Shown: positions 1 through 5,974, numbered from the stretch's first letter. The stretch: 7,875 nucleotides of DNA from JAVKFF01 sp040226215 (GCA_040226215.1 JAVKFF010000135.1:1-7875); one strand, 5' to 3'. Notes: generated by a model not told the origin, from the sequence alone. A program made the numbers and translations.

Positions 1-379
1 CGAGGACGATAAGCGCGAATGCCTGGACCAGGCGCGTGGACCAGGAGGTTCTGGTGACCGCTGGACTGCGGGGCCGGCGCACCGGTTGCGTCGTGCCGCG
101 ATCGGGCAATATGTCGACGAGCCGGCTCGCGATAACCCGCGGATCGTCCCGGCTGGCCGGGCCGGCGGACAGGCCCGCGATCATGGTCTTCAGTATTTCC
201 GTGGCCGCCAGGCGGGGCATTCCGGCCAGGCGCGCGGCCTCCTGCCAGGGATCGACGCCGTTGCGCGCGAACAGGGACAGGACACTGAGGACAGTGCCGT
301 TCTTCTCTTCGCAAATGCCCTGCTCAAGAAAATCATTCAAGTCGGATTTGTGGAGCGTATATTCAGCCCTGAGGGCCAT
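1..379 (-). CDS. Hypothetical protein, N-terminal part (runs off left edge)
   Basis: An open frame on the minus strand has no stop from the start codon to the window edge (126 codons plus one base). It begins MALRAEYTLHKSDLNDFLEQ and continues with a helical, Ala/Leu-rich segment around residues 41-72 (NGVDPWQEAARLAG, then AATEILKTMIAGL). A basic Pro/Arg linker follows at about residues 95-115. The visible part ends in a hydrophobic stretch, LVQAFALIVL, which could be the start of a membrane helix. An in-frame TAG lies just upstream, so the start is either ATG 379 or ATG 385. I chose 379 because AGATAGG (394-388) sits 8 bases before it and only 2 bases before the other. The layout, a soluble N-terminal domain before a predicted transmembrane helix, resembles small hypothetical proteins I recall from alphaproteobacteria, but I cannot assign a family or function. 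It is divergent from the TRAP operon and probably unrelated to it. Confidence 0.72.
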   Translation of the reverse strand, partial: MALRAEYTLHKSDLNDFLEQGICEEKNGTVLSVLSLFARNGVDPWQEAARLAGMPRLAATEILKTMIAGLSAGPASRDDPRVIASRLVDILPDRGTTQPVRRPRSPAVTRTSWSTRLVQAFALIVL

Positions 380-550
380 GACCATGACCTATCTGGAAAC
401 TTGTTAATTTTGTTCATATACATGGTGAATAATTCATCGGTTTCAACGAAATTCACTTGTGAGCCGATCTGGCATACGCGGATGTTTTTCTTGGATTCCG
501 GTCGTGATTCTACCGCCCGCCGCGGCGTCAGGCGCGGTTCGGCGGCGATG

Positions 551-564
551 CGCGGGCGCCCGCG
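551..564. repeat. Perfect 14-bp GC palindrome
   Basis: CGCGGGCGCCCGCG reads identically on both strands. It lies in the noncoding GC-rich part of the intergenic region, is not followed by a T-run on either strand, and so is not a classical terminator. In DNA this rich in G and C such a palindrome may arise by chance. Confidence 0.35.
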
Positions 565-661
565 ACAGGAGAGCGCGCCGCCAATCTTTCGCGGAACAGG
601 CCGCGTGCCGACCTGGTGACACATCCCGACTCTCCAGGCAGGCAGATCATTCCCGTGCGGT

Positions 662-709
662 CTCACGGCATGGCTCACGGCATGGCTCACGGCATGCCTC
701 ACGGCCTGT
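662..709. repeat. Four-copy 12-bp tandem repeat
   Basis: The unit CTCACGGCATGG occurs at 662-673 and 674-685 exactly, at 686-697 with the last base changed to C, and at 698-709 as CTCACGGCCTGT (three changes). The array lies in the intergenic region about 240 bases before the TRAP promoter -35. A 12-base unit does not interrupt a reading frame, so it shows up as a four-residue repeat in overlapping frames, but none of those frames looks like a gene. It could be a slippage-prone repeat or a cluster of protein-binding sites. Confidence 0.8.
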
Positions 710-950
710 AGACTGGCGGCGTTCTCGCGAATTAGCCGTAGAGGATGTCATAGACCAGCAACCTGCGCACGATCGGCGCCGAGCGAGTCGTCGAGGACAC
801 CCTCTGCCGAACGATTTCCGGCACCGGCACACGGACCGCCGCCCGATCGAACGGCGCTCGCCGCGCCGACAAGGCCTAAGTGCGGAATGCCTCGTCACGG
901 CAGCGCGGCCGACCAATCGGTCATGGAGGCCGTGGCAGCACAGGGATGGT

Positions 951-979
951 TTGACATTATCGATTTTATAAAACATAAA
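951..979 (+). promoter_or_regulatory. Predicted sigma70-like promoter of the TRAP operon
   Basis: A perfect -35 hexamer TTGACA (951-956) is followed after exactly 17 bases by CATAAA (974-979), a 4/6 match to the -10 consensus, in a strikingly AT-rich island within GC-rich DNA. Transcription would start near 986, giving a leader of about 36 bases before the dctP start. This also explains why the in-frame ATG at 983 is not used: it would lie at or before the transcript start. Confidence 0.6.
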
Positions 980-982
980 ATC
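962..982. promoter_or_regulatory. Inverted repeat overlapping the promoter, candidate operator
   Basis: GATTTTAT (962-969) and ATAAAATC (975-982) are perfect inverted repeats with a 5-base spacer. A second perfect palindrome, TTTTATAAAA (964-973), overlaps it. The dyad covers the -10 element and the 3' half of the promoter spacer, which is where a repressor would block RNA polymerase. The obvious candidate ligand is the GntR/FCD regulator encoded at 5971-6669 in the same operon; this pairing is inferred from position only. Confidence 0.5.
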
Positions 983-1010
983 ATGACCCGCCATGACAGA
1001 GCGGTGATTT

Positions 1011-1018
1011 GGGAGGAA
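1011..1018 (+). promoter_or_regulatory. Ribosome binding site of the dctP-like gene
   Basis: GGGAGGAA lies directly upstream of ATG 1022, with five bases between its GGAGG core and the start codon. It fixes the start of the substrate-binding protein at 1022 rather than at the in-frame ATGs at 983 or 887, which lack such a site. Confidence 0.75.
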
Positions 1019-1021
1019 GAC

Positions 1022-2023
1022 ATGAGACATCTGCTATCAGGCTGCGCGTCAGGCGCGCTCGTGCTCGGCGCCATCACCCTCGGCGCACCCGCGCAGGCCC
1101 AGGACATCACGCTTCGCCTCGGCCACGTTCTGGCACCCGCCCACCAGTTCCACCAGGGCATGGAGCTTGCCGCGGAGACCCTGCGGGAGAGTTCCGGCGG
1201 CCGCATCGACCTGCAGGTCTTCCCGTCCTCGCAGCTCGGCACGGAGCGCGACATGCACGTCTCCATCCGCACCGGCGGCGTGGACATGATGCTGGCCTCG
1301 CCCGGCGGCGCCAGCATCCACCTACCGGAGCTCGCCGTGCTCGACGCGCCCTATCTCTTCGACAACGACCCGCACTGGGAAGCTGTGGTCTATGGCGAGA
1401 TCGGCGAGGAGTGGGAGGCCGAGATCTACGACAACAGCGCCATCCACATCGTCGGCTGGTTCCCGCGCGGCACCCGCCACGTGATCACCGACGGCATCGC
1501 GCTCAACACCATCGCGGACATCCAGAACGTCCCCATCCGGGTGGCCGACATCCCGCCCTACCCGCAGGTCTTCGAGGCCTTCGGCGCGACGCCGACGCCG
1601 GTCGCCTTCGCGGAGATGTACTCCGCGCTGGAGGCCGGCGTGGTCGACGGCGCGGACATCCCGCTCGACACCATGCTGGCGCAGCACCTCTACGAGGTGG
1701 CCGACACGGTCAACCTGATCTCCTGGTCCTTCGCCGCGCCCGGTCCGATCCTGATGAGCGACAGCGCCTACCAGCAGCTGAGCGAGGAGGATCGCGCCCT
1801 GCTCGACGAGGCCTTGCGCGAAGGCACCGAGTTCATCGCCGAGGCCTTCCGCACCAGCCAGGAGCAGGTGACCGCCGATCTGGAGGCGCACGGCATGACC
1901 TTCGTCACGCCGACCGACTTGCCGGCCTGGCGCGAGGCGGCGGCCAACGCCATTCCGGAGCTCGCCGAGCTGTGGGGCGGCGATGTCGGCCTTTACGAGC
2001 GCATCCGCAACGTGCCGCACTGA
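1022..2023 (+). CDS. dctP: TRAP transporter substrate-binding protein, DctP family
   Basis: This 333-residue protein is the periplasmic receptor of a TRAP uptake system, binding a carboxylate-type solute and delivering it to the membrane subunits. Residues 1-26 form a signal peptide with an AQA cleavage site before QDITLRLGHV. The mature start is the typical first beta strand of the family, followed by HQFHQGMELAAETL. The family's central block is visible as IPIRVAD-like sequence (residues around 170-176), with R173 in the position of the conserved Arg that salt-bridges the ligand carboxylate, then FEAFGATPTPVAFAEMYSAL and EAGVVDGADIPL. Length is normal for the family. LSGC at residues 5-8 looks like a lipobox but lies too close to the N-terminus, ahead of the hydrophobic core, so signal peptidase I cleavage is preferred. 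It is the first gene of the operon, directly behind the predicted promoter and dyad. The ligand is not identifiable from sequence; a sugar acid or other hydroxy acid is an inference. Confidence 0.95.
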   Translation: MRHLLSGCASGALVLGAITLGAPAQAQDITLRLGHVLAPAHQFHQGMELAAETLRESSGGRIDLQVFPSSQLGTERDMHVSIRTGGVDMMLASPGGASIHLPELAVLDAPYLFDNDPHWEAVVYGEIGEEWEAEIYDNSAIHIVGWFPRGTRHVITDGIALNTIADIQNVPIRVADIPPYPQVFEAFGATPTPVAFAEMYSALEAGVVDGADIPLDTMLAQHLYEVADTVNLISWSFAAPGPILMSDSAYQQLSEEDRALLDEALREGTEFIAEAFRTSQEQVTADLEAHGMTFVTPTDLPAWREAAANAIPELAELWGGDVGLYERIRNVPH

Positions 2024-2026
2024 GGA
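2022..2026 (+). promoter_or_regulatory. Ribosome binding site deciding the dctQ GTG start
   Basis: GAGGA begins inside the dctP stop codon (TGAGGA) and lies 8 bases before GTG 2035. The alternative in-frame ATG at 2068 has no purine-rich site before it, so the GTG is preferred. Confidence 0.6.
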
Positions 2027-2034
2027 CACCGGCC

Positions 2035-2577
2035 GTGGCCTCGGGCAGGCAGCTTCCCAAGCGGCTGATGCGGCTGATCGGCCTGGTCGAGGAGACGTTG
2101 GCGGTGCTGCTGCTGATCGGCATCAGCGCCGTCGTCCTCCTCCAGGTCTTCGGGCGCTACATCTTCGTCAACCCCTTCATCTGGCCGGAGGAGTTGACGC
2201 GCCTGATGCTGGTCTGGCTGACCTTCGTCGGGGCCGCGGCGGTCACCCGTCGCGGCGCCCACATCGCCGTCGACATGCTGATCCGCCGGCTGCCGCCTGT
2301 CACGGCCCTCGTGCTCGCCACTCTGGTGGAGGCGGTGACGGCGGGCACCTTCGTCTGGGTAACGCTGCTCGCCGCCCGCCTCGCCCAGCAGGTGATGCCC
2401 CTGCCGCTGGCGGCCACCCAGTGGTCGATGGGCGTGATGGTCTGGCCGGCCGTGGTCGGCTGCGCCCTGATCGCCGCCCACGCCCTGATCCGCACGGTCG
2501 CCCAGCTGCGTGCCCTGCTGACCGGCGACGATGCCGCGCGGCAGGAGATCCTGGAGCGGGAAGTGGTGCGCTCATGA
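2035..2577 (+). CDS. dctQ: TRAP transporter small permease subunit, DctQ family
   Basis: This 180-residue inner-membrane protein is the small subunit that pairs with DctM in Na+- or H+-coupled TRAP uptake. Four hydrophobic segments are visible, about residues 22-44, 54-71, 91-113 and 131-152. The family signature spans the end of helix 1 and helix 2: QVFGRYIF (37-44), WPEELTR (50-56), then FVGAAAVTRRGAHIAVDM (64-81). The tail after residue 155 is charged and cytoplasmic. The GTG start at 2035 has GAGGA 8 bases upstream, inside the dctP stop region; starting at ATG 2068 would remove 11 N-terminal residues without harming the first helix. The gene ends in an ATGA overlap with the dctM start, as expected for translationally coupled subunits made in fixed ratio. 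Confidence 0.93.
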   Translation: MASGRQLPKRLMRLIGLVEETLAVLLLIGISAVVLLQVFGRYIFVNPFIWPEELTRLMLVWLTFVGAAAVTRRGAHIAVDMLIRRLPPVTALVLATLVEAVTAGTFVWVTLLAARLAQQVMPLPLAATQWSMGVMVWPAVVGCALIAAHALIRTVAQLRALLTGDDAARQEILEREVVRS

Positions 2578-3857
2578 TCGCGCTCTACGGCCTCGGCCTC
2601 CTGGCGCTCCTGGCGACCAGCCTGCCGGTCGCCGTCTGCATCCTCCTGGTCGGCGTCGGCGCCATCCTGATCGCCGACGTGCCGCACTCGATGATCGTCG
2701 AGCGGCTGATCTTCGGGCTCGACAGCTTCCTGCTGATCGCCATCCCGCTGTTCCTGTTCATGGGCAACCTCATGAACGCCTCGGGCATCACCGCGCGCAT
2801 CTTCGCCTTCGCGCAATCCCTGGTCGGGCACTGGAACGCTGGACTGGCGCAGGTGAACGTGGTCAGTTCCGTCATCTTCTCCGGCATGTCGGGCTCGGCC
2901 CTGGCCGATGCCGCCGGTCTCGGCTCGATCGAGATCAAGGCGATGCGCGAGGCCGGTTACAAGCCCGCCTACGCCGCCGCGATCACGGCGGCCAGCGCGA
3001 CGATCGGGCCAGTGATTCCGCCGTCCATCGCCGCGATCCTCTACGCCTTCATCGCCGACGTCTCCATCGGGCGCATGTTCCTGGCCGGTATCGTGCCTGG
3101 CTTCCTGATGACCGCCGTGCTGATGGCAACCGTGCACTGGCGCGCCCGTCATCTCGACCTGCCGCGCACGCCGCGTGTCGACGGCCGCACGAGGCTGCGC
3201 AGCTTCACCATCGCGCTGCCCGCGCTGGTCTGTCCCGTCGTGCTGATCGGCGGCATGCGCTCCGGCGCCTTCACCGCGACCGAGCTGGCGGCGGTCGGCG
3301 TGCTCTATGCCGCGCTGCTGGGCGCGATCTTCCACCGCGACGTGTCGCTCCGCGACCTCTGGTCGGCGGCGAGGGAAACCGCGATCACCGCTGGCGGCAT
3401 CATGCTGATCGTCGCCGCCGCGCATGTCTTCGCCTGGATCCTGGCGCGCGAGCAGATCCCCCAGGACCTGGCCCGCTGGATCGTCGACCTGGGCCTGGCG
3501 GAATGGCAGTTCCTGCTGGTCGTCAACGTCATCCTGCTGATCCTGGGCATGCTGCTCGACACCACGGCGATCCTGATCCTGGTGGCGCCTGTGCTGGCGC
3601 CGGTCGCCGTCGCGCTGGGCCTCGACCCGGTCCATTTCGGGATCGTCATGATCGTCAACATGATGGTCGGCCTGCTGACCCCACCCGTCGGCATGGCGCT
3701 GTTCGTCGTCGCCCGGCTCGCCGACACCAGCGTCGGCGCGGTCGCCAGGGAGGCGCTGCCCTATGTGGCGACGCTGCTGGTCACGCTCCTGGTGCTGACC
3801 TATGTGCCGGGGATCGTGCTCTTCCTGCCGGATCTCGTCTATGGGGGATCGCCATGA
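2574..3857 (+). CDS. dctM: TRAP transporter large permease subunit, DctM family
   Basis: This 427-residue polytopic protein is the transport channel of the TRAP system and the ion-coupling subunit. It is hydrophobic throughout, with roughly 11-12 membrane segments. Family blocks are clear: GLDSFLLIAIPLFLFMGNLM at about residues 48-67, FSGMSGSALADAAGLGSIEI at about 102-121, then AITAASATIGPVIPPSI, which forms part of the substrate and ion site. Later come LGMLLDTTAILILVAPVLAP and, near the C-terminus, LLTPPVGMALFVVARLAD. The length is at the short end of the usual range of about 425-430, and nothing is missing. It starts in a 4-base overlap with dctQ (ATGA). Its TGA overlaps the ATG of a 27-codon ORF in the same way. 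The complete P-Q-M order makes this a full stand-alone importer. Confidence 0.96.
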   Translation: MIALYGLGLLALLATSLPVAVCILLVGVGAILIADVPHSMIVERLIFGLDSFLLIAIPLFLFMGNLMNASGITARIFAFAQSLVGHWNAGLAQVNVVSSVIFSGMSGSALADAAGLGSIEIKAMREAGYKPAYAAAITAASATIGPVIPPSIAAILYAFIADVSIGRMFLAGIVPGFLMTAVLMATVHWRARHLDLPRTPRVDGRTRLRSFTIALPALVCPVVLIGGMRSGAFTATELAAVGVLYAALLGAIFHRDVSLRDLWSAARETAITAGGIMLIVAAAHVFAWILAREQIPQDLARWIVDLGLAEWQFLLVVNVILLILGMLLDTTAILILVAPVLAPVAVALGLDPVHFGIVMIVNMMVGLLTPPVGMALFVVARLADTSVGAVAREALPYVATLLVTLLVLTYVPGIVLFLPDLVYGGSP

Positions 3858-3937
3858 CCCTGAACGGCCATCATGGCCACGCCGGCGGAGCGCCGCGGGA
3901 GCGAACGAAGACCGGACGATGGAGCGCCGGACGATGA
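3854..3937 (+). CDS. Possible 27-residue mini-ORF between dctM and the cupin
   Basis: Starting at the ATG that overlaps the dctM stop (ATGA, 3854-3857), 27 sense codons run to a TGA at 3935-3937, which in turn overlaps the most likely cupin ATG (ATGA, 3934-3937). The peptide begins MTLNGHHGHAGGAPRE and ends KTGRWSAGR: Gly/His-rich at the start, basic at the end, with no membrane segment. GGGGGA (3843-3848) lies five bases before the start and could serve as a weak ribosome binding site. I recognise no family. It may be a real microprotein, or simply a coupling ORF that carries ribosomes from dctM across the 76-base gap to the cupin start. Chance is also possible in GC-rich DNA. Confidence 0.35.
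   Translation: MTLNGHHGHAGGAPRERTKTGRWSAGR
3921..3926 (+). promoter_or_regulatory. Ribosome binding site deciding the cupin start
   Basis: GGAGCG begins at the G of the upstream ATG at 3919 and lies 7 bases before ATG 3934 (9 bases from its GGAG core). ATG 3919 itself has only a weak GAAG before it, so 3934 is taken as the cupin start. Confidence 0.5.
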
Positions 3938-4281
3938 GCGGCGGCACCATCCTGCATGGCGGCGCCCGGCGGTTGCCGGTCCGCCTGGTGCGCGACGACC
4001 GCCATCCGCCGCAGAAGGTCTCCTGGTACGAGATCGCGCCGGGCGACGTCTGCACGCTGCATGTGCACGAGGGCAAGACGGAGACCTGGCTGATCATCGA
4101 CGGCGGCGGCGAGGCGCGCATCGGCGACGACGTGGTTCCGGTGACCGAGGGCGACATGCTGATCACCGAGGCGGGCACGCCGCACGGCCTGACCAATACC
4201 GGCGCGGTGCCGCTGCGCTTTGTCAACATCGTGGCGCTGGTCGGCCAGGGACCGGTGAAGACGACGGAGATCGGGCCGTGA
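3934..4281 (+). CDS. Small single-domain cupin protein
   Basis: This 115-residue protein is a single-domain cupin, a beta-barrel metal-binding fold. Motif 1 matches the consensus exactly: G37-x5-H43-x-H45-x4-E50-x6-G57. Motif 2 is G81-x2-H84-x3-N88. H43, H45, E50 and H84 would bind one divalent metal; the Pro usual before G81 in motif 2 is Glu here. Such cupins next to sugar-acid or aromatic-acid genes serve as isomerases, epimerases, dioxygenases or ligand-binding accessory proteins, and sequence alone does not choose between these. An alternative start at ATG 3919 would add five residues (MERRT); the chosen start has a better ribosome binding site and overlaps the mini-ORF stop. The gene ends in a GTGA overlap with the epimerase start, so the two are likely made together and may act on the same intermediate. 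Confidence 0.88.
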   Translation: MSGGTILHGGARRLPVRLVRDDRHPPQKVSWYEIAPGDVCTLHVHEGKTETWLIIDGGGEARIGDDVVPVTEGDMLITEAGTPHGLTNTGAVPLRFVNIVALVGQGPVKTTEIGP

Positions 4282-5186
4282 CCGCGAAGACTCTGCTCGT
4301 CACCGGCGCGGCCGGCTTCGTCGGACGCCTGGTGGTCGAGTTCGCGGTCGCGCGCGGCCACGACGTGCTCGGCCTCGACCGGCGGGCACCGGCCGCGCCC
4401 ATCCCGGGCGGTCGCTTCGTCGAGGCGGACATCCGCGACCGGGCAGCGGTGCGCGACGCCGTGGAGGGCGTGGACGCCATCGTCCATTGCGCGGCCATCG
4501 TCGGCCCCAAGCCGGCCAGCGCCGACCCGGTCCTGGCGACGGAGGTCAACGTCACCGGCGTGCTGTCGGTGCTGGAGGCGGCGCGCGCGACGGCGACGCC
4601 GGTCGTCAACCTGTCGACCGCCACGCTCTACGGCAACCGGCCGGACACGGCGCCGCTCGACGAGACCGCGCCGACGGATCCGGTCGGCATCTACGACGCC
4701 ACGAAGATGATGGCCGAGACGCTGTGCGACGCCTACCGCAAGACCTTCGGCGTCGCCGTCGCCTCCTTCCGCACCAGCTTCGTCTACGGCGCCCAGCACA
4801 GCACCGGGGACTACTTCGTCGAGCGCGCGCTCGCCGGCGAGACCGAGATCGCGGATGTCGGCCGCGACCACCCTTGCGACTTCACCTATGTCCGCGACCT
4901 GGCGCTGGGTCTGGTGCAGGCGGCGGAGGCCGGTCCGCTGCCCGAACCCGTTTACAATCTGAGCGGCGGGGTGCTGCGCACGCGCGGCGACCTCGGGGCG
5001 ATCGTCGAGCGCCACTTCCCGGGTCTGACCATCCGCCAGGCGCCGGGGATCGATCCGGGCCGGCATCTGCGCGGCGTCTGCCTGATCGAGCGGGCGGGCC
5101 GGGATTTCGGCTATCGTCCCGCCTTCACGCTGGAGAACGGCATCGCCGACTGGATCGCCCGCGCCCGGGGAGGGATCGCGCCGTGA
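4278..5186 (+). CDS. NAD-dependent epimerase/dehydratase (extended SDR)
   Basis: This 302-residue cytoplasmic enzyme belongs to the extended short-chain dehydrogenase family, which epimerises, dehydrates or oxidises sugars and sugar acids with bound NAD(P). The nucleotide-binding loop TGAAGFVG is at residues 9-16, and VLGLDRR at the end of beta 2 carries an acidic residue favouring NAD. EADIRD binds the adenine side and IVHCAA follows. The active-site Ser/Thr stretch LSTATLYG is at 112-119, and the catalytic pair is Y139-x3-K143 (YDATK). FTYVRDLA and the C-terminal substrate domain are present and the length is normal. The GTG start at 4278 overlaps the cupin stop (GTGA), with GGAG (4265-4268) upstream. 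In this context it could be an acid-sugar dehydrogenase or epimerase (uronate- or erythronate-dehydrogenase-like), but the substrate is not readable from the sequence. Confidence 0.92.
   Translation: MTAKTLLVTGAAGFVGRLVVEFAVARGHDVLGLDRRAPAAPIPGGRFVEADIRDRAAVRDAVEGVDAIVHCAAIVGPKPASADPVLATEVNVTGVLSVLEAARATATPVVNLSTATLYGNRPDTAPLDETAPTDPVGIYDATKMMAETLCDAYRKTFGVAVASFRTSFVYGAQHSTGDYFVERALAGETEIADVGRDHPCDFTYVRDLALGLVQAAEAGPLPEPVYNLSGGVLRTRGDLGAIVERHFPGLTIRQAPGIDPGRHLRGVCLIERAGRDFGYRPAFTLENGIADWIARARGGIAP
5167..5174 (+). promoter_or_regulatory. Ribosome binding site of the MBL-fold gene
   Basis: GGGGAGGG lies 8 bases before GTG 5183, inside the end of the epimerase gene. It is one of the strongest sites in the operon and supports the GTG start, which overlaps the epimerase stop (GTGA). 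Confidence 0.65.
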
Positions 5187-5974
5187 GCTGGACCATCGAG
5201 ACGATCACGGTGGCGACGGCCAGGACGCCCGGGTCGGAAGTCACCTTCCAGCGCGGCTTCGGGGAGTGGGTCGACATTGCCATCCACTGCTTCCTGCTGC
5301 GCGACGGCCGGCATCGCGTGCTCGTCGATACCGGTCTGCTGGACGAGATCGAACCGCTGAACCGGGCGATGCGCCGGCGCAAGGGCCACCAGGCCGGCTT
5401 CGTCCGCCAGGAGAACGCGCTCGGGGAGATGCTGACCTCGCCGCTCGACGCGGTCGTCCTGACCAGCTTCGGACCCTATGCCGTCGGCGGGATCGCGCGG
5501 CTGCACCCGGCAACACGACTGGTTGCCTCGGCGCGCGGGCTCGCCGACCTCCGCCGACCCGAGGAACCGATGCTGGTGCATGCGCTCCCGCCGGCGCTCG
5601 GCGCCCTGCTGCAGGACCGGAGCGAGCCGGTCACCGGCGCGGTCGACCTGCTGCCGGGGCTCACCGTCATGGAGGTCGGCGTGCACCACCCGGCGTCGAT
5701 GGCCGTGCGTCTCGATACCGATGATGGGCCGCTGGTCATCGCCGACCCGGTCTTCACCCGCGCCAATGTGATCGACGGCGTGGCGCTGGGCGCGGCGGAG
5801 CATGCGGCGGGATGGTATGAGATGGTGCGGCGCCTGGCGGCAGGTGGCGCGCGCTTCCTGCCGATCCACGATCCGTCGCCCGAACCCGTGTCGCCCGGGG
5901 CCTGGCTGTCCGGGGTCTGTTCGTCCGGCGCCGAAAACGAGGCATCCCCAAAAGAGGCCATGCACGCACGATGA
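5183..5974 (+). CDS. Metallo-beta-lactamase-fold protein lacking the HxHxDH motif
   Basis: This 263-residue protein has the layout of the AHL-lactonase-like branch of the metallo-beta-lactamase superfamily. It has an N-terminal strand pair with FLLRDGRHRVLVDTG (VDTG at residues 48-51), a helical insert (LNRAMRRRKGHQAG), the LDAVVLTS strand (to about 95), VHHPAS, LVIADPVF and, near the C-terminus, LPIHDP. H168, D188 and H229 occupy the positions of late metal ligands. The main signature T-H-x-H-x-D-H is replaced by T94-S-F-G-P-Y-A100, so four expected ligands are S95, G97, Y99 and A100. The frame is intact, its codon use matches its neighbours, and a strong ribosome binding site precedes it, so it is not an obvious pseudogene. 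A non-catalytic binding role, or a reaction using a different or single metal, is possible. It sits between the epimerase and the regulator with 4-base overlaps on both sides. Confidence 0.82.
   Translation: MSWTIETITVATARTPGSEVTFQRGFGEWVDIAIHCFLLRDGRHRVLVDTGLLDEIEPLNRAMRRRKGHQAGFVRQENALGEMLTSPLDAVVLTSFGPYAVGGIARLHPATRLVASARGLADLRRPEEPMLVHALPPALGALLQDRSEPVTGAVDLLPGLTVMEVGVHHPASMAVRLDTDDGPLVIADPVFTRANVIDGVALGAAEHAAGWYEMVRRLAAGGARFLPIHDPSPEPVSPGAWLSGVCSSGAENEASPKEAMHAR

Larger units (their letters stand above)
380..950. other. Divergent intergenic region without a convincing gene
   Basis: This stretch lies between the minus-strand gene and the TRAP operon promoter. The part next to the minus gene (about 391-500) is clearly AT-richer and should hold that gene's promoter. 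On the minus strand a TTGAAA (446-441) is visible but has no good -10 at 17 bases, so I do not call a promoter there. An inverted pair GTGAAT (425-430) and ATTCAC (451-456) with a 20-base gap is also present. Positions 500-900 are GC-rich and contain the 14-bp palindrome, the 12-bp tandem repeat and a possible decayed coding fragment (732-875, minus), each described separately. Several open frames cross the region on both strands, but they have Arg/His/Pro-rich low-complexity translations, no ribosome binding sites and no recognisable domains. Confidence 0.6.

Noticed and set aside
418..446. Minus-strand promoter with TTGAAA as -35 for the left gene
   Set aside because: At 17-base spacing the -10 matches only 2 of 6 consensus bases, and the better TATATG is 20 bases away; too weak to call.
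86..619. Plus-strand open frame of 177 codons at the left
   Set aside because: It is the antisense shadow of the minus-strand gene over 1-379 and continues into noncoding DNA with no domain or ribosome binding site.
337..702. Minus-strand open frame containing the 12-bp repeat as a repeated HAVS peptide
   Set aside because: It overlaps the start of the better supported minus-strand gene in another frame, has no ribosome binding site, and its composition looks noncoding.
887..1021. N-terminal extension of the dctP-like protein from in-frame ATGs at 887 or 983
   Set aside because: Both lie upstream of the ribosome binding site at 1011-1018 and at or before the predicted transcript start, and the extension would bury the signal peptide.
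647..1030. Minus-strand open frame of 127 codons across the dctP promoter
   Set aside because: Arg/Cys/Ser-rich translation without domains; it crosses the AT-rich promoter island and the tandem repeat, so it is open by chance.
1036..1047. Lipobox (LSGC, residues 5-8) in the dctP-like protein
   Set aside because: The Cys is at residue 8, before the hydrophobic core; the normal AQA signal peptidase I site at residues 24-26 fits much better.
2157..5066. A 969-codon open frame on the minus strand opposite dctQ, dctM, the cupin and the epimerase
   Set aside because: Its translation is a low-complexity Arg/Asp/Gln/His-rich string, typical of the antisense of GC-rich genes, while the plus strand carries clear protein families throughout.
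5183..5974. Pseudogene status for the MBL-fold gene because of its missing ligands
   Set aside because: The frame is complete, codon use matches the neighbours, it overlaps both adjacent genes and has a strong ribosome binding site, so functional divergence is more likely than decay.
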